The translations under genes and the position numbers were made by a program. Positions 10,850-22,440 of a DNA stretch of 64,000 nucleotides are shown piece after piece (the stretch's first letter is position 1; each line of letters starts with the position of its first letter). Origin of the DNA: Xanthostigma xanthostigma (lineage: Eukaryota > Arthropoda > Insecta > Raphidioptera > Raphidiidae); contig OY754468.1 in the NCBI GenBank assembly GCA_963575645.1, positions 48,433,665 through 48,497,664 on the forward strand. Direction: 5' to 3'. The notes below the pieces were generated by a model, which saw nothing but the letters and a program-made list of their open reading frames with translations, had not been told where the DNA came from and searched no databases.

Positions 10850-12039
10850 GAAATCGTTTGTTGGTTGCTTGGAACGAACCTATTGTTTCATGACTACAAT
10901 ATTAAAAAAAAAATTTAAACATCACTACCAGGACAATATTGGTCACTGAGTAGAGCGGCAAATATTGATGGACGGCAAAGTTTGGAAAGCCGGAAATTTT
11001 CTTTTCAATCGTAATTTTAATCCTACTGATAACTAATGTAAAATGAAAAGCTTTTATTAAAGTTTTTCTTGAAAATGAAATTTATGTGTAAAACATTGAA
11101 AATGGAAAAGTGCATTAAAAGTGTAAAGTTTTTTTTTTTTGCTGCATAAAAATAAAGATTTTTATAATCGTTCAAAAAACCGTCAACTTTCCGTCAGCCT
11201 TATGTATTCTGTTAGAAAAAAAAAACAGTTAAATACAGATTATAAAATTACATTTACAGTTAAATTTGGTTTATACGATATTATATTTGTACATTTTGCA
11301 TAATTATAAAAATACTTTAAAACATGGTGTGTTTGTTTTTTTATCTATGTACCCATATTTAGTTATTTGTCGTTTTTATTTATTTTCTTTTTCATTGTGT
11401 TTTTATTATCACCTGGATTATTGTTTAACCATTGTCGAATGTGAATTATTTGTGACCTTTCATGTATGAAATAAATTGTTACTTAATTAATAGGTATTAC
11501 GCAATCAAACATTGCAAGTACATTTATTAGCTAGCTCAGTTGTGTTTGAGATGTGAAATCGTTCAAAGTAAACCTTTTTTGTTCATTTATGAATTAGTGT
11601 ATTATTTGTGATATTAAATCGTTTGGAGTACACCCCAATTTTTTAAATACTATTCTCGAATCAGTTGCAAGGTACGCATAATAATAATAAACCCTTATCC
11701 CTGATAATAAGTGCATTCGTAATATGGAAACCTACCTAAATTTTATCTTACAAATCCTTTATCCACTATTGTATACGTGGAGGCGTTTAGAATGTCCGTG
11801 CACATAGTATAATTTTATGAATGAACTGTTGACAAGGATGCAAAAGTTACATATTAATTGTAGTTTGCAACAGTTTCAAAGTAATTTTCATCTTATATTA
11901 AATAGATTTTTAGTTTGTTTTAAATTGTAATTTGGTAAATTTCATATATTTAAACTAAATTATCATGTTACTTTTCCTAAAATTCATGATTTATGTTTTA
12001 TTATTCATTTTTAACATCCCTGGATGTACGGACTATGTA
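10850..12039. other. intergenic AT-rich sequence between TPST and DOLPP1
   Basis: No exon or clear repeat family is seen. AATAAA hexamers occur (for example near 10687, just before this stretch, and 11471) and one could end the TPST transcript. Small open frames here show no conserved protein. Confidence 0.5.
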
Positions 12040-12260
12040 CAGTGTACACGGACGCTATTGGTTGGCTTGATGGCGGCCATCGCTAATAGTTTATTGGTCA
12101 AGTCCAATATTTTGACATTTGTCAAGTGACATAAGTGATTCCGTTTTTTCTATTTGCTAAATTGAAAATAAAAAACGCAAAACGTGTAGGTGTGCTCTTT
12201 AAAAAGTGTCGTTTTTATCAGTGTCTTATCAGCAGTGATTCCAAAATAAGTAAACTATAA
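12040..12260 (+). promoter_or_regulatory. candidate DOLPP1 promoter
   Basis: The only locally GC-rich island before DOLPP1 contains CTATTGGTTGG (an inverted CCAAT box) and GATGGCGGCCATC, which holds a YY1/Pho-like ATGGCGGC in palindromic form. It lies 0.7-0.9 kb before the start codon. Position and motifs are the only evidence, and the start site is unknown. Confidence 0.4.
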
Positions 12261-12973
12261 AGTTGCATTAAAATCCGTCCGATGTCGACAGTATATTCCA
12301 CGAAACACTGACCTAATAGAAGCGTTAAATTATATCAAAAATAAAAACGTGTTAATTATTAATAAAATGCTTGAAATTCGTTTTTTCAAGACACCTTCAA
12401 AATGTCAAGAACAGTTTCTAAAATGCTACTTTTTCGATTATCAGTTTTATCATTAACGACATCTATATTATTATAACTTCATAAGCGTTTTAGCGCCGCT
12501 TGGCATGCTTTATCCAGAGTCTAAATTAAAATTACTATTGACGAAAAAGGAATAATCGCTTTATTAATTGTCCGTCGATTTTTCTGATAATATAAAAGTT
12601 GTAGTTAATATTTTAATTGAGCGGTATTTATTACTGTCCATACTTTTAAATGATCCTTGTATTGAATTTGCGTAATAATTTAGGATTTCTCACCAATTTG
12701 ATTTGAGGGTCATTGGCTTGTTTGGTATTTGCTCGATGGAATCGTAATTTAATTCTAAATTCAAGCTACTAAATCAGTTAGTTGTCCAGTCATATTTATA
12801 AATTTAAAGAATATGACCACTTATCTATCCACAATAAAACTTATCTTTATCACACTTTTAAGTGTAAAGATAACAATAATAAAAAGAAAACCCACGGACA
12901 GTTAGACAGGACTGGCCACGTACTGTCTACTGCACTTGCGTGGAAGCAATATAATAATCAGTGCAGCTCAAAA

Positions 12974-13082
12974 ATGGCAACGTTTGGTGGTTCTTCCGAA
13001 AATTTATTATCAAAAACATTCCGTGAAAATGACAGAACAGAATGGGTTCCTTTAACATTAACACTAGTAGAATATCCAAAAG
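12974..13082 (+). CDS. DOLPP1: DOLPP1 exon 1
   Basis: Encodes [10 protein letters not shown] through [13 protein letters not shown] and ends with the first base of a glycine codon at donor AAG|GTAAAA. The preceding in-frame codons are taken as 5'UTR. Confidence 0.88.
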
Positions 13083-16000
13083 GTAAAAATAATGTATATT
13101 TAGTTTCTGTTGATAATATGACTATTGAAAAAAGATCGATGCAGTTTTGACATTTAAACCTCGCTTTGTAAAACACGGGCTGTCACAAATTCAAAACATA
13201 CGTTTCCGACGCGCTAAAAGACGTCTGTGTATAGTGCTATCTCTTTCTCTTGCATGATTTCTATCGGTCATTACATGTATACGTATGCTGTGTTTATGCA
13301 TTTTTTAATAAATCTAATATCTTCCAACCATAATATGATTTCTTTATTTTTCTAGGTGATTTTTTAGGCAAAATATTCGCTATAGTTAGTTTAGCACCGT
13401 TTGGAATTGTAGCTGGGTTTATAACTCTAATTTTATTCCGCAGAGATCTACACACGGTACGTATTTCTGTTGTAGGTTTTCTTGTTCTGTAATTCTGTAT
13501 GCTCACTTGCGATTCAATTTTTAGATAACATTTTTTATCGGATCTCTGTTATGCGAAGCACTTAACTATAGCCTCAAACATACAATATGTGAGGCGCGTC
13601 CTTTGATTCGACAAGCCGTTTATAACGAGTACGGAATGCCCTCATCGCATGCCCAGTTCATGTGGTTTTTTGCATCGTACGTCGTTTATTTTGTACTCAT
13701 CAGGTTAGTACAAATTATTTCACAGAAACAATTTAGACTTTAAAAGCTCACCCCTGATTTTGTCAACGAATAATCGTAGACGATCGACATTTCATAAACA
13801 TAATCCTAATTTCAATATGTATCTAAACGGTTGTATTTGTTCGGAAGAAAGAACCAACGTCCTAATCAACTGAAACTTTGAATTTTCGTATACTTATAGA
13901 CTGTGTTTGTTATTTTATTGAACTCATGCGCGTTATTAATGTTTTATCATGCCTAAAAACCGAACCCTAAATAGCCATTTACCGACTGGTGACAATTACT
14001 TGTCATAACTCAATGAAGATTCCTACTAGCTCGGCCATTGTGGAGTAATGAAAATAAACGTAACTATTTTCTGAGTCGTGACGAAATAGTAGGTAACAAC
14101 AACTCCGTTGTTACCCATTGAGACTAAAATTGAGAGGCCGAATGTTTTCGACATGGAGTTTATTCATAACCGGCTAACCTCAAACCAAAACATTGAATCG
14201 TGCTGTTTGGTGCTGTTAGTATTGACAGTTTTTTTTATAAAGAAATAAATAGATATTTACAACATCTCATAATTACAACATGAATAACGCGCAATTGTTG
14301 AATAAAATTATGGGCGCAACTTGTAGGCTAAGTCATGACCTGTCAGCGCCATGAATGACTTAGACTACTAGTTACGCCAATAACTATTTTTCAATCGATA
14401 CATTAACAAATACTTTAATAGACATGGCAAAATATAACTGTAGTATTAGATTAGCTGAAGCTTGCACTGGTTGTAAATTTAACTGGATTTTTGACGTGAT
14501 AACGTCTTATAAATTGATGAAACACCGGCTGCATGCACGAAAAAGTGTAACGTTCCGCCTGAGCGTGCAAGCGAGAGCGCGATATAAGCGATAGAGAGGC
14601 ACGATCAGCAATGGCAATATGGCGCTAATAACAATTAATAAATGTCATTTTATTTTGTTAAAAATAACTGATCGCCGTCATTATGGATAAAATATGATAT
14701 TATTCACAACGAATGGAAATGTATTGATCAATTGATAGTTTGTACACAAACGCAGCTACATTTTGTATCACAAAACAAATCTTGGGAGATATCCGCATTT
14801 CATAACAGCAGATAAATTATACGGTTTGTTAACAAATATATAATATACATACATTCTTTTAAATGTCTTTTATAATTGCTTAAAAATATGTATTTTGCTT
14901 TGGTTGATCAAATTATTAGTCGGTAAAAATATAGTTTGACAGCTACTAAAATTTAGGTTATGTATTATTAAATATGATATTCGAGCGGAATACGTTATCA
15001 CGTAAAACTATCGTCCGTAAACCGACTTTACAGACAACCAATTTTTTTTGCAGATTACATCATTTGAACAACAATACAATAATTGAAAATGTATCAAAAT
15101 TAACGATAATATCGACGAGTGTCATGTCAGCTGTGATCGTTTGCATCGCAAGAATTTACTTGCAGTACCACACTATCGGGCAGGTGCTCTGTGGTGCCGT
15201 TGTTGGATTCCTTTTTGCCAGTGTTTGGTTTAGTCTTACCTACTTGGTGTTCACCCCCCTTTACCCTCAAATCGTGTCATGGTAAGTCATATACTCGCTA
15301 GTAACAAGCCCTAGATACCTCTTTATTTTAGCCGGTCACTGATCACAAGTTTTTATACATCGAAGCGTTTGATGTACAACATCTTCGATAGTGTGTTGTT
15401 TTTATTTGTGTATGACCTTGAATGAATAGGGAATATACTGAGATTTGACGTGAAGGTTATACTTCTATTTTCTGCCACCAGATGTCATAGTGTCAAATAT
15501 CAGATCAGAATAATGGAAAATTTCGATACTCTGCGAATATGGGGAACATTCGAAAAGGGATTTTCAATCGTTTTGTGCAAAGCCGTAAAAATATATTTCT
15601 TTAGTACCAAGTTTATATTTTTTATTAGATGACGCATTGTATGGTATAATATACAGGATGTTCTCTGCCCTACATTTAAAGGAAATCAAATTCATTTTTA
15701 TTAAACTCGAGAATAAGACACGGTATTTTGTTTATAATTAACTAGTGGTCCCGCCCGGTTTCACCCGGGTGTAAAAGAACGAATGGGGAAGGGAGGAACA
15801 TAAGTACACACATTCATCTTAGTTTACCGAGATGAATGTTGTGTCCAAATTTCATGATGATTTACCGTTCAAAAGCTTTGTCGATAAAAAGCAGTATTTA
15901 TACTTTTTTTAACTAATATATATTTTTTTTAATTAATTAAATAAAATTAAAGTAAATTTAAATGTAAGCCCTAGAAGAAAGCAATGTAGAAAAAAAAATA

Positions 16001-17064
16001 AAAATATATTCGCCCAACGTAGGGCTCAAACTCACGACCCTGATATTGCCAGTCGTGTGCTCTACCGATTGAGCTAGCCGGCGTTGTATTCTGGCAACGC
16101 TAATATGAGTATATTTAGTTAGTGCATTTCACCTGAATAGAAGCTTATTTTTGAGATACATTTTGCAACATTTTTCATTAATGCTCCGCTCCGAATGGTC
16201 GTAGCCTGATTTTATATAGCCTATAGCCTTCCTCGATAAATGGGCTATCCAACAAAAAAAATGTTTTTCAATTTGAACCAGTAGTTCCTGAGATTAGCGC
16301 GTTCAAACAAACAAACAAACTCTTCAGCTTTATATACAGTAAACCCTCGGTAACACGAACACGGTTAACACGAATTTCGGTTTAATGCGAACAAAAATTT
16401 GCTCTCGACAATGGTCACATAAGCTTTAATGTAATTATATTCGGTTAACACGAACCCTCGTTAATACGAACTTCTTACTACTTTTTCGTCCCTTCACGGT
16501 TAATTATCGGATAATACGAACTACAAAAATTCTCAAATCATATATTTTGATCATTTTGGTCAATGAATATACAATACAACTAAAAGAAAAGATTCGCTTA
16601 AGGGATTACAAAAGTAATTAACTCACATTCTAAAAATAGACAAAGGACTGAGAGATTAAAAATTCACTCGAAATCCTATAAATAAAAACAAACTTTCAAA
16701 CTCAGGTAATATTTCAGAACAATTAATGTTATTAGATAATTTATAATAAATAATTATTCAATGTTTACTTAAAATAAATCATGATTTGACACAAAAAATG
16801 ACTGTATTTTATGCCATACTCGGTTTACACGAACTCCCACATAACACGAACTTTTTGCCTGATTTTTACGAGTTCGTGTTAACGAGGTTTTACTGTATTA
16901 GTATGCATAATTAAGACTTTATACTTCGATACAGGAAAATATCCGAGTTCTTGCTATTACGAGACACGACGCTGATTCCGAACGTGTTGTGGTTCGAATA
17001 CACGAACACGCGACAGGAAGTGCGAGCGCGGAGTCGAAAACTGGTCAGCATGAAGTCTCAATGA
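12974..17064 (+). CDS. DOLPP1: dolichyldiphosphatase (DOLPP1)
   Basis: Five exons (12974-13082, 13356-13456, 13525-13703, 15054-15281, 16935-17064) join in one frame of 248 codons plus stop; the human protein has 238 aa. It removes a phosphate from dolichyl diphosphate at the luminal ER face so that dolichyl phosphate can be reused for N-glycosylation. The PAP2 phosphatase motifs are visible: KHTICEARP (88-96, K-x6-RP), PSSH (109-112), and ARIYLQYH (162-169) with the motif-3 arginine and histidine. Hydrophobic segments lie at about 41-64, 113-128, 147-163 and 172-198. The C-terminal [16 protein letters not shown] is nearly identical to the vertebrate form. The chosen ATG (context TCAAAAATGG) is followed by the family feature [13 protein letters not shown]; the open frame extends 64 codons upstream but without family similarity. 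Confidence 0.95.
13356..13456 (+). CDS. DOLPP1: DOLPP1 exon 2
   Basis: The acceptor is TTATTTTTCTAG and the donor ACG|GTACGT. It encodes [11 protein letters not shown] and the first membrane segment, ending FRRDLHT, matching vertebrate FKRELHT. Confidence 0.93.
13525..13703 (+). CDS. DOLPP1: DOLPP1 exon 3 (motifs 1 and 2)
   Basis: The acceptor is CAATTTTTAG and the donor AG|GTTAGT. It carries KHTICEARP and [14 protein letters not shown], the first two PAP2 catalytic motifs. Confidence 0.95.
13912..14391 (+). mobile_element. TAACTAG-family MITE, copy 1
   Basis: About 480 bp, repeated inverted at 34579-35062 and 40885-41365. One end has ACTCATGCGCGTTATT, the other TTACGCCAATAACTATT. Shared interior includes GGTTAGCCGG-type and GAAAACATTCGGC-type blocks. 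Non-coding, in DOLPP1 intron 3. Confidence 0.85.
14488..15049 (+). mobile_element. T-run MITE, long copy at a splice acceptor
   Basis: Begins TTTTTGACGTGATAACG and ends GACAACCAATTTTTTTT, immediately before GCAG of DOLPP1 exon 4. At 562 bp it is the longest copy and has an interior missing from the ~200-bp copies. Inferred empty site: the element entered the polypyrimidine tract of the exon 4 acceptor. Confidence 0.88.
15054..15281 (+). CDS. DOLPP1: DOLPP1 exon 4 (motif 3)
   Basis: The acceptor is TTTTTTTTGCAG and the donor TG|GTAAGT. It encodes [22 protein letters not shown] and [11 protein letters not shown]. The eight Ts before GCAG are also the right edge of a T-run MITE (14488-15049). 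Confidence 0.94.
15741..16334 (-). repeat. dispersed repeat with tRNA-like segment, copy 2
   Basis: Second copy of the family at 4881-5545. On the minus strand, 16082-16013 reads GCTAGCTCAATCGGTAGAGC, then a paired CACGA...TCGTG arm with an enlarged loop, then GAGTTTGAGCCCTACG. This looks like a decayed tRNA with A- and B-box-like parts. Confidence 0.72.
16337..16895. mobile_element. pogo-like MITE, copy 1 (TA duplication)
   Basis: Ends are CAGTAAACCCTCGG and CGAGGTTTTACTG with TA on both sides (16335-16336, 16896-16897). Subterminal GGTTAACACGAA motifs repeat. It inserted at the end of the tRNA-like repeat and lies 39 bp before DOLPP1 exon 5. A sister copy is at 62323-62942. Confidence 0.88.
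16935..17064 (+). CDS. DOLPP1: DOLPP1 exon 5
   Basis: The acceptor is CTTCGATACAG. It encodes [28 protein letters not shown], and ends VSMKSQ with TGA at 17062-17064. A pogo-like MITE ends 39 bp before it. Confidence 0.95.
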
Positions 17065-17934
17065 CATCTAGTCGGCCCTGCTGATGTGTGGGGACTCGTC
17101 GACGTGCGCGGCTTCCTGCACTGTGTGAGCACTTCCTTATATTGGCCGAGAAAACGATGAACATTTACACCGAACATGAACATTCTTACACCGTGTGTGA
17201 TAGGTTATAAAAAAAAGAATCGGACAATTTTCACGTTATAGATATTGTTGCAAGAATTTATCAGACCTGAATGTAACTGGCAGACAGCCGGACAAATGAC
17301 TGGGTCGCCAAAATAGAGAATATTTTGCGAAGGGTAGGTAATTTTTATAAAATAGGTCGTAATCAGCATCGATTTCAAGATCAGATGACTGATTAAATTC
17401 ACTAAGGTCAGCTGTACGTGGACTATTTCAAGCAGTCGAAACTGACTGAGTAGAATATTTTCTATGGAGGTTTGTAATCTCTGAAGAAAATATTCGACTC
17501 GACTGAAGCAGTCAGTACCTGGCTGAATATGACTAGAGAGGGAATAACTATCTAAATATGACTGAAAATCTGTTCTAGATGTTCAACACTAGATGGGATA
17601 GTACTCTCCCAAATATCAGCTATTTGTAGAATACCTACTCTTTGTTAAGTATAAAAATTGTATGTTTTCATTAAGTGTGTAAAAGTTTTCATTGTGAACT
17701 AGGGTTGGTCAAAAGAGCTGTCCGGTAACAAAAGTTGCCAGTTCGGGCCTGAAATTAATATTATATTTGAAGATTTAAAGCAAAGGTAATATTGATCGTA
17801 TTATTCCATCTCGAAATGTATTAACACATTCCAAAGGTAGCAAACAAAACAGTAAAATATTTTAAGTTTTAAATATCAAAAAATTAATAAATCAATCGAA
17901 TTGCCGTCTCTCGGCCATTAGAACTTTTTGACGT
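17065..17934 (+). other. probable DOLPP1 3'UTR and downstream sequence
   Basis: No repeat family was seen. A short inverted motif pair (AGAATATTTTCT and AGAAAATATTCG with GACTG blocks) is near 17450-17515. An AATAAA near 17888 could be the poly(A) signal. The transcript end is not determined. Confidence 0.45.
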
Positions 17935-18126
17935 GATAGCGTCTTATAAATTGATGAAACACCGGCTGCATGCACGAAAAAGTGTCACGTTCCGAAATGT
18001 GTCACGTTCCGCCTGACAGCTACTAAAATTTAGGTTATGTAATTATTAAATATGATATTCGAGCGGAATACGTTATCACGTAAAACTATCGTCCGTTAAC
18101 CAACTTTACAGACAACCAATTTTTTT
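17935..18126 (+). mobile_element. T-run MITE, copy 3
   Basis: Begins CTTTTTGACGTGATAGCG and ends CAACCAATTTTTTT. It carries an internal duplicated GTGTCACGTTCCG. The next copy begins 22 bp later in the same orientation. Confidence 0.85.
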
Positions 18127-18148
18127 GCGTTTATTTACAGATGCGTAA

Positions 18149-18350
18149 TTTTGACGTGATAACGTCTTATAAATTGATGAAACACCGGCTGTATGCACGA
18201 AAAAGTGTCACGTTCCGAAATGTGTCACGTTCCGCCTGACAGCTACTAAAATTTAGGTTATGTAATTATTAAATATGACATTCGAGCGGAATACGTTATC
18301 ACGTAAAACTATCGTCCGTAAACCGACTTTACAGACAACCAATTTTTTTT
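18149..18350 (+). mobile_element. T-run MITE, copy 4
   Basis: Nearly identical to the copy just before it. Together they form a direct pair separated by TTTATTTACAGATGCGTAA, suggesting local insertion or duplication. Confidence 0.85.
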
Positions 18351-18984
18351 AAATCGATATATTAAAACGAGCATCGATGTACGATTAATCGAATACTTTT
18401 GCTTTCGATCGTTCTTTTCAGACATTACTAATAAGAGAACAATGTAGTATATTTATGTTGTGAGATTTTCATTCTTATTTATTTTTACTATACTAGGTAA
18501 GAAACAAATGAAGTTTAATGTCATTTTGCAGTGTTTTTAATTGTGTGATACTTTTTCAATAAATATTCATTGACCATTCGTACGTAATAAATAGGATCTC
18601 TCGATTGTCATTTCCATAAAGGTTCTATTTCAAGGGTCTAGTTACCAAAAGATGGCATGGATTGTTTTTTTTGACATAAATGTAACATTGACTTAACAAC
18701 TAAGATTAATATTTATAAAACTTTGTAAGGACTGTTTTTCTATTGACGAAACTGCATATTGTTATACTTTCATTTTTTGTCACCAGATGTCATAGCGTCA
18801 AGTGTCAAATCCCTGTACACTGACACATAAATATCTCCAAAATTAGTTGCGAGGATCTGCACAGAATTTTTAATAAGAATCTGGACAGGAGATATTTTAG
18901 TTTTCATTTAATTTCGTAGATTAGAATAGGTCCGATCTTCGATTCGAGCTGTACATTACGCATAGAAGAGAAAATAAGAAGGAA

Positions 18985-19690
18985 AATACAGTCTAACCTC
19001 TTTATAATGAATCTCAAGGGACCGAGCATTTTTTTTTTGACGTGATAACGTCTTATAAATTGATGAAACACCGGCTGCATGCACGAAAAAGTGTCACGTT
19101 CCGAAATGTGTCACGTTCCGCGCACGATCGGCCCAAGTTTGACAGCTACTAAAATTTAGGTTATGTATTATTAAATATGATATTCGAGCGGAATACGTTA
19201 TCACGTAAAACTATCGTCCGTAAACCGACTTTACAGACAACCAATTTTTTCGTTATAAAGAGTTTTGGTTATATGGAGGGAAGAAAGAAAAATAACCAAA
19301 TTTCATCTAATTAATTTATTCCAAACGCATATAGTCTGTTAACTTTGCCTGACGTTTTTTTGCTATGCCAATATTTGTTTAGTATTTTATTAAGTATCTT
19401 AATGGTGGAATCATCTTCATTAAACAATAGGAATTTTTCGATAAGTTTGGCGGCATCAAGTGCTTGTTGAATAGTTGGTGATGGTTCAGAATCGTCCTCT
19501 TTACGTCTGTAAATATTTGCTGACGCTTAAATATGAACATATTTCTTCTTCGTAATAGAGAATGGCTATTGCGCTATAAAGAGGGTATTAATGTATGGGT
19601 TTTAAGGTAAACCAACCAAATTGTAAGAATTTCTACGTTATAGGGAGTTTTTCGTTATAACGAAGGACGTTATAAAGAGGTTACACTATT
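18985..19690. mobile_element. CTCTTTATAA-end element with nested MITE
   Basis: Ends are AACCTCTTTATAATGAATC and CGTTATAAAGAGGTT. Internal TTCGTTATA blocks repeat. The T-run MITE at 19029-19250 interrupts it. Ends of this kind are typical of Tc1/pogo-group elements; the assignment is by resemblance. Confidence 0.65.
19029..19250 (+). mobile_element. T-run MITE, copy 5 (nested)
   Basis: Begins TTTTTTTTGACGTGATAACG and ends ACCAATTTTTT inside the 18985-19690 element. Removing it restores a T-run between GAGCA and CGTTATAAAGAG. Confidence 0.85.
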
Positions 19691-20125
19691 TCTGTCTCTT
19701 CTCTGAAATTTTTAAAGAAAATGGCGACATCGGCCATGTCCAGATTTTTATTTACAGTCTTCAATAATTTAATTTTTTTTTTGCATTCAGTACCTCGTAT
19801 TCTATTTGTTAAATTTGATTGATATATTTTAATTAAAGAAAAATATAATTTTTTGTGTGGTTAATTTTATATATATATATTATATGTGTTATAGTTGTAT
19901 ATACCATTTTTTTATATTTTATAAATAGAATGAAGCTTTAAAAATTATAAAATAAGTAAACTTCTAATGATAGTTATTTAATTAATATAAAATAATTTTT
20001 TATGGATGCTTAGAAAATATTTAGTTTATGTTCGTAGTTTACTATATTATGACGTAATGTGACAATATCCAACGATTGAAAAATTGCTACTGGTGATTTT
20101 CTATATACTAGATATCGATATTATA
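19691..20125. other. AT-rich intergenic, nothing recognised
   Basis: Extremely A/T-rich, with a TA dinucleotide run near 19868. No gene or repeat family seen. Confidence 0.5.
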
Positions 20126-20790
20126 ATATACTAGTGTGACCTGTGCGAATTATTCGCACTAAATAAGTATAATAATTATCACTTTACAAAATTATTTTTT
20201 AAATATGATTGCAGGTATTCAATTCGTTTCTAATTTTGCACACTGCTTATAACGTTCTTCTTTTTGTTGTATTACAATATGAAGCTCAGATGACAGATCG
20301 AAGAAATATTTTACTAAAATTGTCATATAGAGGCGCAAGTAGCAAAAGCGTTGAGCTAACCCGTCAGATGGCATCATGCAGCATTGCTGTGACGTTGTTC
20401 AGCGTTACTCGCTGTTTCAAAATTAAAACCGTCAGATGGCAGTATGCAGTATTGTGTCTGTTGTATTACAATATGAAGGTCAGATGACAGATCGAAGTGT
20501 TGACGATGTTTCAAAATTAAAGCCGTTAGATGGCAGACGTTGTTCAGCGTTGCTGTATTTTAATTAATTTACAAAAACAAAAGCAATAATAAATTTTTTA
20601 GTTGTCAATGTCAGTAGAGCAAGCAATTATCTGTAAAATGATATATAATTTATGTGGAGAAATTGTGAGGTTTTTTCTAAAAAGGAAGGCAAACATCTTT
20701 AACCTTAGCGTATTAATATATTTGATAATTGTTGTTCATTCAAAAACTCCATTGCGTTGAAGTAGAGAAGTATTTTTTCATTTCTTGTTT
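20126..20790 (+). repeat. dispersed repeat R3, copy 1
   Basis: Repeated inverted at about 39725-40605 and nearly identical. A 92-codon frame (20209-20487) is shared by both copies, but it is full of tandem CGTCAGATGGCA-type sub-repeats and matches no family I know. It may only reflect recent duplication. Confidence 0.75.
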
Positions 20791-21205
20791 TTTTTTTAAT
20801 ATCCTTTGCAGAGTTCTGCGTGTGTTATTTAAATAAAATAATATCGCAAGCAATTATTCAGTAAATTCAACGTTCAGCTTCGACAAAACCTTCGGCCTGA
20901 TCTTCACCGAAGACAGATGTTTTGCCAAAGGTTTATTTTTTGACCGAAGACTAGATAAGTAGGTACAAATATGTCCTACAACACAATATCCTAGTACGGT
21001 ATTGTATTCATATCTGGTAAATAGAAAATTACTGGAAAAACTGCCCACGATCACCTGTAAAAACTTACATCGTAAAGAATATGAAACACGTAACTAATTG
21101 CTACGAAATGCTCGAACGATTACGATGTCGTTTATTGTTGAGTACACATAGCGCTGTCTAGAACTATTGAATCTGTCCAAAGACGATTTTAAATTGGAGT
21201 TGTAT

Positions 21206-21708
21206 TAGTCAGAGTGCCCGTCGGCAAAAATTTTATTGACACATACTCTCCCCAAACTTTGTATATGGCTTCATTAGGCCTAGTCTGACACCTATTTCCT
21301 CTATGACTTTTCTTGATTTTGGGGCGTTTTCCCTCTAAAGTTTCCGGAAGATGTCGTTTTGACGACATGTAAAAATTTATAGATACCTACTGAAAATGTC
21401 TGACACCTCGAATATGTTCGTCATATTCGAGGTGTCAGACATTTTAATTGGTTCGTGTTATTTGTCAGAGAACATTATTTTAGCGTTTTGGTTGAAGTTT
21501 TTAAGCTATGCAATTAAAAAAACAAACAGTATCTATAAATTTTTACGTGTCGTCAAAACGACATCGTTTGGAAAATTTAGAGGGAACACGCCCCAAAATC
21601 AAGAAAAGTCATAGAGGAAATAGGTGTCAGACTAGGCCTAATGAAGCCATATACAAAGTTTGGGTAGAGTATGTATCAATAAATTTTTGCCAACGGGCAC
21701 TCTGACTA
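21206..21708. mobile_element. foldback element, copy 1
   Basis: Arms of about 200 bp run from AGTCAGAGTGCCCG to the central CCTCGAATATGTTCG / CATATTCGAGG turn and back to CGGGCACTCTGACT. A second copy is at 47085-47585. Confidence 0.85.
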
Positions 21709-21844
21709 TATAGCAAAGTTGCTAAGGTGGTGTACAAATGTGGATTTTTGTTTTTTGTGTGTCTGTTTACAATTTTATAAATAAAATCACAATAAATAGA
21801 CTAAACAAAAATTAAATCGTTTAGATTGATATTACATGCTTCCA

Positions 21845-22440
21845 GCCATAGATATATATATTAATAGATAGCGGATGCCTATCCTTGAGCATTGTGCGGA
21901 ATGGTTCCAATTAGAAGCCATAGGGAAGCCATTTCGTACGTGGAAAACGCCGTAAAAAGCGCGCGGGATTCAAAAAGATTAAATATTCTATAAATATGAT
22001 GTTAATGGAAAAACAATAAAACTCGCAGTAAACAGTGATATTTCGCTCCAAAACCTATTTTTCTACTGAACCGTTTCAAAAATTACAAAATTGAGCATAA
22101 ATATAATATAAAAGCTTAAAACATTTTACATTGTCAGATTGGCATCAATGCTTGTCAACCTTGATGCCAAATTGACAATGTAAAATGTTCTAAGCTTTAC
22201 ATTATATTTATGCTCAATTGTGTAATTTTTGAAACGTTTCAGTATAAAAATAGGTTTTGGAGCGAAATATCACTGTTTACTGTGAGTTTTTTTGTTTTTC
22301 TCAATAAAATCATATTATAAAATAATTAATATTTTTGAATCTCGCGCGCGTTTTACGGCGTTTTCCACGTACAAAATGGCTTCTAAAAGGTACAGGAGGC
22401 GCTAGTGTATCCGCAATATATTAAATATGTATATATCTAT
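21845..22440. mobile_element. palindromic element, copy 2
   Basis: Same family as the inner palindrome at 10018-10515: ATAGATATATA ends, GGAAAACGCCGTAAAAAGCG in both arms, and the central ACATTTTACATTGTCA pair. Confidence 0.85.

Noticed and set aside
12782-12973. 64-codon N-terminal extension of DOLPP1
   Set aside because: It is lysine- and asparagine-rich, lacks family similarity and is best read as open 5'UTR; the ATG at 12974 fits the family length.
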